In this document: positions 38,627-43,664 of the stretch, in pieces | How positions within the stretch are numbered: the stretch's first letter is position 1 | How the letters are laid out: every line of letters starts with the position of its first letter | From: Prevotella sp. | GTDB lineage: Bacteria; Bacteroidota; Bacteroidia; Bacteroidales; Bacteroidaceae | Length of the DNA stretch: 43,664 nt | Direction of reading: 5' to 3' | Assembly (NCBI GenBank): GCA_017548275.1 | Contig: JAFZAH010000015.1 | Span: 1 to 43,664 of the forward strand | Notes under the pieces: generated by a model | Told to the model about the DNA's origin: nothing | The model's database searches: none | The model's input: only the letters and a program-made list of their open reading frames with translations | Translations under genes and position numbers: made by a program

Positions 38627-39309
38627 ATGTCTGACACTATTGACAAATAGAACAAAGAAGAGAATTTAGAGACAGTCAAACCCCGGGTTACCATCCTCGT
38701 ACCTGTCTATCAGGTAGAAAACTATATCGAGCGTTGCGCCCGAAGCGTGTTTGAACAGACATACCCCAACCTCAAGTACATCTTCTGCGATGACGGCACG
38801 CCCGACCGCAGTATGGAGGTGCTCGAACGCGTGATGAAAGATTACCCCGAACGGGCCGCGCATGTCACCATACTGCACAACGGCGAGAACAAAGGTCTCG
38901 CCACGGTGCGAAACACCCTCGTCGCCGCCTGCCAGACCGACTGGCTCGTGCATGAGGACTCCGACGACTGGATGGAACCCGACCTTGTGGAAAGCCTTGT
39001 CGGAAAACAGTTATAACAAGGCAAAGGAAACACGAAGGGAATGTGACGAGGGCATGGGTAAATAAAACGAACAGACTGACAGAATTCTTGAAAAATGTAA
39101 AGAACCCATGCTATTATGATCGGACAACAATGTTGAGTGAAATCGAAAAAAAAGTGCCACTTACGGATGATGGAAAAGTCGTATTAAGCGATTTAAGGAG
39201 AATAGTGGATCGGAACGCTACGGTATGGGGGCGCTTCCTGAACTTTTTCTTCAAACTTCGTCACTATCAACTGATTTATGGCTTTACAAATCAGAAATGG
39301 GGAATTTGA
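38627..39309 (+). pseudogene. Decayed family-2 glycosyltransferase
   Basis: From the ATG at 38627 the frame reads MSDTIDK, then an in-frame TAG at 38648-38650, then a clear GT2 domain: PRVTILVPVYQVENYIERCA, SVFEQTYPNLKYIFCDDGTP (the DDG region) and DWLVHEDSDDWMEPDLVESL (the DxD-type motif). It stops at 39014-39016 after about 128 codons, whereas such enzymes are 250-330 residues. A second frame at about 39085-39309 gives a helical, basic tail (KVVLSDLRRIVDRNATVWG, then FFFKLRHYQLIYGF) of the sort that ends these proteins. So the gene has an early amber codon and an internal deletion or frameshift. It also marks the change from GC-rich to AT-rich sequence. Confidence 0.7.
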
Positions 39310-39476
39310 AGGAGTGCCCCCAGCGTATCAGCACGCTTACCCGGAGTCAAAGACCGCATTATTTAACCTCAAATCCACCTAAAATTTCTACCGCCTCCAT
39401 GAATTGGTTGTATGTAATAGAGGTATTAAAAAATGAGATTGTATAGTATTGCGCTTTGTTTTTTAACTTATTCAGA
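39310..39476. other. AT-rich junction between the decayed glycosyltransferase and the next gene
   Basis: Composition drops sharply here. No gene, promoter with both boxes, or IS end was recognised. A minus-strand open frame of about 60 codons at 39359-39541 overlaps the next gene and has no supporting features. Confidence 0.4.
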
Positions 39477-40811
39477 ATGTCATTCAAAGAGAGACTCATA
39501 AATATTTTACCTAATAAATTGTTGGGCGTTTGTGCATACATTGTTCACCCTTTAAAGTATTATCGGCTTCATAAGGAGAATAAATATCTTTCTCAATCCT
39601 ATTTGGAAAAACAAATAATATTGCATCAAAAGGCCTTAGAAAGATGCAAAAAGAAAAAAGTTATTAATTGTGTGTTCTTTGCTATTTATGATTCCGTATG
39701 GAAATATGATGCTTTATACCGATTAATGGAAAGAAATGAGAGGTTTAATCCTACCGTTTTAGTTTGTCCTGCGGTCAACAGAGGCAGAAAACACATGTTG
39801 GAATCATTACAACATTGTTATGACACTTTTAAGAAGAGAGGGTATAATGTGATTATGTCCTATAATTATAAAAACGGAGTTTATGTAGATGTTAGAAAAG
39901 AATTGGCTCCAGATATTATTTTTTATACTAATCCCTATAAAGGATTAATTGATGACCGGTATTATATATACCGATTTAGGGATTTACTGACTGTGTATGT
40001 GACGTACGGATTTGGAAACACCAAAGATTTTTCTTTCAATTTTAATCAACCTTTGCATAATCTGGTGTGGAGAAATTATGTAGAGACAAGCAAACATTTG
40101 GATTATGCAAGACTCGGGGGAAATAATAATGGACGAAATGCTGTTGTGACGGGTTATTTAGGTATTGAGGATTTAATAGATACTCAATATAAAGTCAAAA
40201 ATAACTATTGGAAATTCCTTGAGAATCAAAGAAAAAGGATAATATGGGCACCTCATCATACATTAGAACCAGTAGGTCCAATTCACTTTTCTTGTTTCTT
40301 GGATTATTGTGATTTCATGGTAGAAATGGCCAAGAAATATGCGGATAAGATTCAGATAGCGTTCAAACCCCATCCTTTGCTAAGATCCAAATTAGAACAT
40401 TTTTGGGGAGAAGAAAAGACAAATAGTTATTTTGAGAATTGGGCAAATATGCCCAATACCGCATTGGTCGAGGGTGACTATACGGATCTATTCTTGACAA
40501 GTGACGCCATGATTCATGATAGCGGGTCTTTCCTCATAGAGTATTTGTATGTGAATAAGCCCGTTATGAGGACATCAAATGGAATTCCCTTAGAAGATTT
40601 GTTTAATGATTTCACATTGGATGCACTAAAAAATTATTATCACGCTTACAAAACTGATGATGTAGAAGAATTCATTAATAACGTGATAGAAGGTGTGGAT
40701 CCGTTGAAAGAGCAAAGAACGCGATACGTAAATGATGTATTGATGCCCAAAAAAGGTTTGCCTTCTGAAAATATATTGAATGATATCATTAATAGTATTG
40801 ATAAGAATTGA
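39477..40811 (+). CDS. CDP-glycerol/ribitol phosphotransferase-like protein
   Basis: A 444-residue cytoplasmic or membrane-associated protein of the Glyphos_transf (TagF/TagB-like) family, which uses CDP-glycerol or CDP-ribitol to build phosphopolyol chains. The C-terminal half carries the family marks: IIWAPHHTLEPVG (catalytic His region), KIQIAFKPHPLLRSKL (second His), and MIHDSGSFLIEYLYVNKPVM (the DSSSxxxE-like CDP-binding motif). The N-terminal half (VINCVFFAIYDSVWKYDALY) is the acceptor-side Rossmann domain. The ATG at 39477 is chosen over a TTG seven codons earlier. It is strongly AT-rich. With the TarI-like gene it suggests a phosphopolyol unit in the polysaccharide. Confidence 0.75.
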   Translation: MSFKERLINILPNKLLGVCAYIVHPLKYYRLHKENKYLSQSYLEKQIILHQKALERCKKKKVINCVFFAIYDSVWKYDALYRLMERNERFNPTVLVCPAVNRGRKHMLESLQHCYDTFKKRGYNVIMSYNYKNGVYVDVRKELAPDIIFYTNPYKGLIDDRYYIYRFRDLLTVYVTYGFGNTKDFSFNFNQPLHNLVWRNYVETSKHLDYARLGGNNNGRNAVVTGYLGIEDLIDTQYKVKNNYWKFLENQRKRIIWAPHHTLEPVGPIHFSCFLDYCDFMVEMAKKYADKIQIAFKPHPLLRSKLEHFWGEEKTNSYFENWANMPNTALVEGDYTDLFLTSDAMIHDSGSFLIEYLYVNKPVMRTSNGIPLEDLFNDFTLDALKNYYHAYKTDDVEEFINNVIEGVDPLKEQRTRYVNDVLMPKKGLPSENILNDIINSIDKN

Positions 40812-40816
40812 AAAGG

Positions 40817-41227
40817 ATGAAATTGTCTGATGTGAAAATTATACAACTGCCGAAGTTTCTTGACGCTCGAGGTAATTTGTCGGTAGTGGAAGAATTAAAG
40901 GAAATCCCCTTTAAGATAGAGCGGACTTATTGGATATATGATGTGCCGGGCGGAGAGAGTCGTGGTGGACATGCTTATCGGGAGAATTGTGAGTTCATCA
41001 TCGCTCTTTCTGGTAGTTTTGATGTGATACTTGACGATGGAAATGAGCGGCAAAGATATCATCTAAACCGCTCCTATTACGGTTTGTATGTTCCTTCAGG
41101 CTTATGGCGTGAGATGGATAACTTCTCTACCAATTCACTGGCTTTGATCTTGTCGTCTACTCGCTACGATGAGCAGGATTATATTCGTGATTACGAACAC
41201 TTTAAAACTCTGAAGAATGAGGAATAG
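40817..41227 (+). CDS. Sugar 3,4-ketoisomerase-like cupin, first copy (altered active site)
   Basis: A 136-residue cupin of the FdtA/QdtA/WxcM type, which moves the keto group of dTDP-4-keto-6-deoxyglucose from C4 to C3. LDARGNLSVVEEL, IYDVPGGESRGGHAYRE and YGLYVPSGLWREMDNF mark the family. The two conserved His of the RGxHAH motif are reduced to one: His52 stays but the second is Tyr54. It may thus have altered specificity, partner with the second copy, or be inactive. It starts 5 bp after the phosphotransferase gene and overlaps the second copy by 11 bp, so the two are translationally coupled. The ATG at 40817 is used. Confidence 0.85.
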   Translation: MKLSDVKIIQLPKFLDARGNLSVVEELKEIPFKIERTYWIYDVPGGESRGGHAYRENCEFIIALSGSFDVILDDGNERQRYHLNRSYYGLYVPSGLWREMDNFSTNSLALILSSTRYDEQDYIRDYEHFKTLKNEE

Positions 41228-41639
41228 TAGGGTTTATGATTGTTCAATCATAGAGTTTAGTAAGCATCATGCTCCTCAGGGCAATCTGTCTGTTGTGCAA
41301 AACGACAAGGATATTCCGTTCAGCGTTCAGCGTATATACTATTTGTATGATGTGCCTGGGGGCGAGAGTCGCGGGGCACATGCACATAAAGAATTATCGC
41401 AACTGATTGTCGCCGCCAGTGGCAGTTTTACTGTCACTTTGGATGACGGACGCACCAAACGCACATTCCTCCTCAATCGCCCATATCAAGGTTTGCTGGT
41501 TGTCCCGGGCATTTGGCGTACCCTTGACGATTTCTCATCGGGTTCTGTTTGTCTAGTCTTAGCATCACATAAATACGACAAAGAAGACTATATCCGAAAC
41601 TATGAAGTTTTTTTAGATTACAAGAAAAATGGCGGTTAA
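41217..41639 (+). CDS. Sugar 3,4-ketoisomerase, second copy (FdtA/QdtA-like)
   Basis: A 140-residue cupin with the complete motif: APQGNLSVVQNDKDIPFSV, YDVPGGESRGAHAHKELSQL (His55 and His57 of the active site), LDDGRTKRTFLLNRPYQGL and VPGIWRTLDDFSSGSVCLVL. FdtA yields the 3-keto-6-deoxygalactose (Fuc3NAc route), QdtA the 3-keto-6-deoxyglucose (Qui3NAc route). A few residues set the difference and I cannot decide which. It overlaps both neighbours (11 bp each side), so the block is tightly coupled. It is about half identical to the first copy, probably an old tandem duplication. Confidence 0.9.
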   Translation: MRNSRVYDCSIIEFSKHHAPQGNLSVVQNDKDIPFSVQRIYYLYDVPGGESRGAHAHKELSQLIVAASGSFTVTLDDGRTKRTFLLNRPYQGLLVVPGIWRTLDDFSSGSVCLVLASHKYDKEDYIRNYEVFLDYKKNGG

Positions 41640-42153
41640 AATCCATCCATTATCAGATTGTATGTCATCACATATAGGTGATGGCACTAATATTTGGCAA
41701 TTTTGCGTCATCTTTCCCCAAGCTGTCATAGGCAATAATTGTAATATTTGTGCCAATGTGTTGGTTGAGAATGAGGTGACAGTGGGAGATAATTGCACGG
41801 TAAAATCAGGGGTTCAATTATGGGATGGTGTTACACTTGAAGACAATGTCTGCGTAGGCCCCAACGTGACTTTTACGAATGATTTAGTCCCTCGCTCGAA
41901 AAACTTTGATTATGTGTTGACCAGAACATTGGTGAAGAAAGGCGCTTCGATAGGTGCAAATAGTACCATCAAGGCAGGTGTCGTCATTGGTGAGTATGCT
42001 TTGATCGGCGCAGGAAGTGTTGTCACACATAATGTGCCTGCAAATACTCTTTGGTATGGAAATCCCGCACGTCAAAAAGGTTTTATCACATCAGATGGAA
42101 TCATCTTGGATATGGATAAGAAAGATAAATCTGGAAAAACGCATGAGATATGA
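41629..42153 (+). CDS. Left-handed beta-helix acetyltransferase (FdtC/QdtC-like)
   Basis: A 174-residue hexapeptide-repeat transferase that would acetylate the 3-amino sugar made by the neighbouring aminotransferase. The isoleucine/valine-rich hexapeptides run from residue ~15 ([40 protein letters not shown]) to residue ~145 ([20 protein letters not shown]). The loop [16 protein letters not shown] holds the Asn-Asp and the usual CoA-side region, and [16 protein letters not shown] closes the domain. The gene overlaps the upstream ketoisomerase by 11 bp and the downstream aminotransferase by 4 bp (ATGA). Confidence 0.9.
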   Translation: MAVKIHPLSDCMSSHIGDGTNIWQFCVIFPQAVIGNNCNICANVLVENEVTVGDNCTVKSGVQLWDGVTLEDNVCVGPNVTFTNDLVPRSKNFDYVLTRTLVKKGASIGANSTIKAGVVIGEYALIGAGSVVTHNVPANTLWYGNPARQKGFITSDGIILDMDKKDKSGKTHEI

Positions 42154-43289
42154 TTAAGTTTTTAGACTTACAAAAGGTAACTCAGAAATATGCTGCTGAA
42201 ATCCATGAAGCCGTGAGCCGGGTAGTGGATTCCGGTTGGTATCTGCAAGGTCAAGAAGTGGAACGGTTTGAAGATAATTTCGCTTCGTATATAGGAACGG
42301 ATTATTGTATAGGGGTTGGTAATGGACTCGATGCTCTTATTTGGATATATAGGGCATATATCGAATTGGGTGTCATGCGACCTGGAGATGAGGTGATTGT
42401 ACCCGCTAATACCTTTATAGCCTCTATTTTAGCAATTACAGAAAACGGCTTAAAGCCTATTTTTGTTGAGCCCCGTTACAACACTTTGGAAATAGATGAT
42501 ACTAAAATAGAAAAGGCTATTACTGAACGGACCAAATCCATATTGCTCGTACATCTTTACGGAAGGTGTGCATTTACAGAGAGAATCGGAGAGATCTGTA
42601 AGAAATTCAATTTGAAATTGGTCGAAGATAATGCTCAGGCTCACGGCTGCCGTTTTGAAGACCGAAAAACAGGCTCTCTTGGCGACGCAGCTGGGCATAG
42701 TTTCTATCCAGGTAAAAATTTAGGCGCATTCGGAGATGCAGGGGCCGTTACAACCAACGATTCGCTATTGGCTGAAACTGTAAGAACGCTTGCTAATTAT
42801 GGATCGTCAAAGAAATATGTGTTCAAATACACAGGTCGTAATAGCCGTCTAGACGAGATTCAGGCTGCGGTTTTGAACGTAAAATTGAGACATCTCGACG
42901 ATGACAATGCACATCGCCAGATAATAGCCAATTACTATTATGACCACATCAATCATCCGCTGATACAGTTGCCACTCCGTCTTAATGACAGACAGAATGT
43001 ATATCACCTATTCCCCGTATTTTGTGAACAGCGTGATGAATTACAAAAATATTTGTCTGAGAAAGGTGTACAAACGCTTATTCATTACCCGATACCACCA
43101 CATAAGCAAGAGTGCTATAGGCAATACGCACATTTGTCGCTACCAGTCACAGAAAAGATACATCAACAGGAGTTGAGCCTGCCAATCAGTCCGGTGATGG
43201 ATATGGCAGAGGTCGGTCGTGTCATAGAGTTGTTAAAAAATTATACTGCTAAAGTTTCGCAAGTGAATATTCATTCATCAAGCGACTAA
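42150..43289 (+). CDS. DegT/DnrJ/EryC1 sugar-nucleotide aminotransferase, copy 2 (FdtB/QdtB-like)
   Basis: A 379-residue PLP enzyme that would turn dTDP-3-keto-6-deoxyhexose into the 3-amino sugar. The same landmarks as copy 1 are present: [60 protein letters not shown] with the PLP Lys, and [16 protein letters not shown]. The gene is AT-rich like its three upstream partners. The end (after VIELLKNY) has about 16 extra residues ([14 protein letters not shown]) not present in copy 1. The last 12 bp overlap the convergent IS4-type transposase gene, so this tail may come from the inserted element. Confidence 0.92.
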   Translation: MIKFLDLQKVTQKYAAEIHEAVSRVVDSGWYLQGQEVERFEDNFASYIGTDYCIGVGNGLDALIWIYRAYIELGVMRPGDEVIVPANTFIASILAITENGLKPIFVEPRYNTLEIDDTKIEKAITERTKSILLVHLYGRCAFTERIGEICKKFNLKLVEDNAQAHGCRFEDRKTGSLGDAAGHSFYPGKNLGAFGDAGAVTTNDSLLAETVRTLANYGSSKKYVFKYTGRNSRLDEIQAAVLNVKLRHLDDDNAHRQIIANYYYDHINHPLIQLPLRLNDRQNVYHLFPVFCEQRDELQKYLSEKGVQTLIHYPIPPHKQECYRQYAHLSLPVTEKIHQQELSLPISPVMDMAEVGRVIELLKNYTAKVSQVNIHSSSD

Positions 43290-43664
43290 TTTATACATTT
43301 GATATAGCTTATGGAACTTAGGATTGACATCAATGACCGCAGAAAGCAGTTCGCCGGCATCGGCAGAAATCATCTCTGCGATTTCCAGGATGGTGTCCAG
43401 TATAAGTTCCCATATCCTGTCCGTAACAGACAGCTCAAGTGTGTTTCCGGTGACATCACGGAAGAGTCCTCCGATGGTCTCGTATGCCTCAAACCGTTTC
43501 ACCGTGCAGAGAATGTTGTATTGCATCATGGTCAGCGTGAAGCTGGCAATCTGTGCGGAGAAGTGTACGCTCTGGCACTTACCGAAGTCGAGCAGTTGCT
43601 TGCTATCGTGATATGCAACTTCGGGGGCCCCTCTCATGGAGTAGGTACGGTATGCCTTGAGGAA
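43240..43664 (-). mobile_element. Right-hand (3') part of an IS4-family insertion sequence, cut by the window end
   Basis: The transposase reading frame (43278-43664) shows an IS element entering from the right. An IS end must lie a little beyond the transposase stop, so within the last codons of the aminotransferase gene, roughly 43240-43277. The exact inverted repeat cannot be fixed without the other end, which is outside the window. Confidence 0.6.
43278..43664 (-). CDS. IS4-family transposase, C-terminal part (5' end outside window)
   Basis: The minus-strand frame is open from the window end to a TGA at 43278-43280, giving the last ~128 residues. [15 protein letters not shown] matches the IS4 signature Y-(2)-R-(3)-E-(6)-K exactly, the C-terminal catalytic block of these DDE transposases. 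The following [20 protein letters not shown] and [17 protein letters not shown] are the helical tail typical of such elements in Bacteroidetes. Its stop overlaps the aminotransferase gene end by 12 bp in convergent orientation. No frameshift is seen in this part, so the element could be intact. Confidence 0.85.
   Translation of the reverse strand, partial: FLKAYRTYSMRGAPEVAYHDSKQLLDFGKCQSVHFSAQIASFTLTMMQYNILCTVKRFEAYETIGGLFRDVTGNTLELSVTDRIWELILDTILEIAEMISADAGELLSAVIDVNPKFHKLYQMYKLVA

Noticed and set aside
37453-38694. 413-codon open frame on the minus strand
   Set aside because: Antisense to the SDR gene, whose NAD loop and YxxxK motif are clear; no recognised protein in the reverse frame.
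39359-39541. 60-codon minus-strand open frame, considered as a transposase remnant
   Set aside because: No transposase motif, overlaps the phosphotransferase start, and AT-rich sequence readily gives such frames in translation.

Overview
The window is chromosomal DNA from a member of the Bacteroidales, most likely a Prevotellaceae-type organism. The evidence is the Bacteroidetes promoter signature (TAnnTTTG about 20 bp downstream of a TTTG-like box) found ahead of many genes, the Bacteroidetes-specific families (DUF5606, DUF4468, Porin_10-type putative porin, DUF4369/TlpA-like protein, long NusB), and the long Bacteroidetes-type LptD. No rRNA, tRNA or CRISPR array was seen.

Layout. Positions 1-13460 are mostly core genome. 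They hold the end of a metallo-beta-lactamase/rubredoxin fusion with a dead ZIP transporter remnant behind it, then a minus-strand rplY-pth-S4 protein-purN operon. Divergent from that runs nusB-yajC-ybbR-coaE-DUF5606-pepT, followed by a Kef-type antiporter with RCK_C domains, an OprO/P-like porin and a sodium:solute symporter. Positions 13461-17709 form a lower-GC accessory cassette. It contains two membrane proteins sharing a motif, a small secreted protein, a lipoprotein with an archaemetzincin-like zinc site, a membrane-anchored transglutaminase-like protein and a small two-helix protein. The cassette lies between direct copies of a ~120-140 bp dispersed repeat, and two of its promoters carry matching tandem operator-like repeats.

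Positions 17710-34319 return to core-like genes: an NAD-dependent epimerase/reductase, lptD, a divergent carboxyltransferase with an HD protein, a lipoprotein convergent with queF, a TlpA/DUF4369 thioredoxin protein, a TPR-like protein, and a minus-strand run (DUF4468, small membrane protein, putative porin, menA, HD protein). Positions 34359-43289 are a surface-polysaccharide locus: GtrA, rfbB, a sugar aminotransferase, an IspD/TarI-like cytidylyltransferase, an SDR, a decayed glycosyltransferase and then an AT-rich block. That block has a CDP-polyol phosphotransferase-like protein, two FdtA/QdtA-type ketoisomerases, an acetyltransferase and a second aminotransferase. The likely product is a dTDP-3-acetamido-3,6-dideoxyhexose plus a phosphopolyol-type substituent. 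An IS4-family transposase end closes the window and overlaps the last aminotransferase gene.

A second layer runs through the intergenic gaps. Nearly every gap between co-oriented genes holds its own degenerate short tandem array with a period of 7, 8 or 9 bp. The 9-bp arrays are in frame with codons and have been translated into the C-termini of Pth and CoaE.
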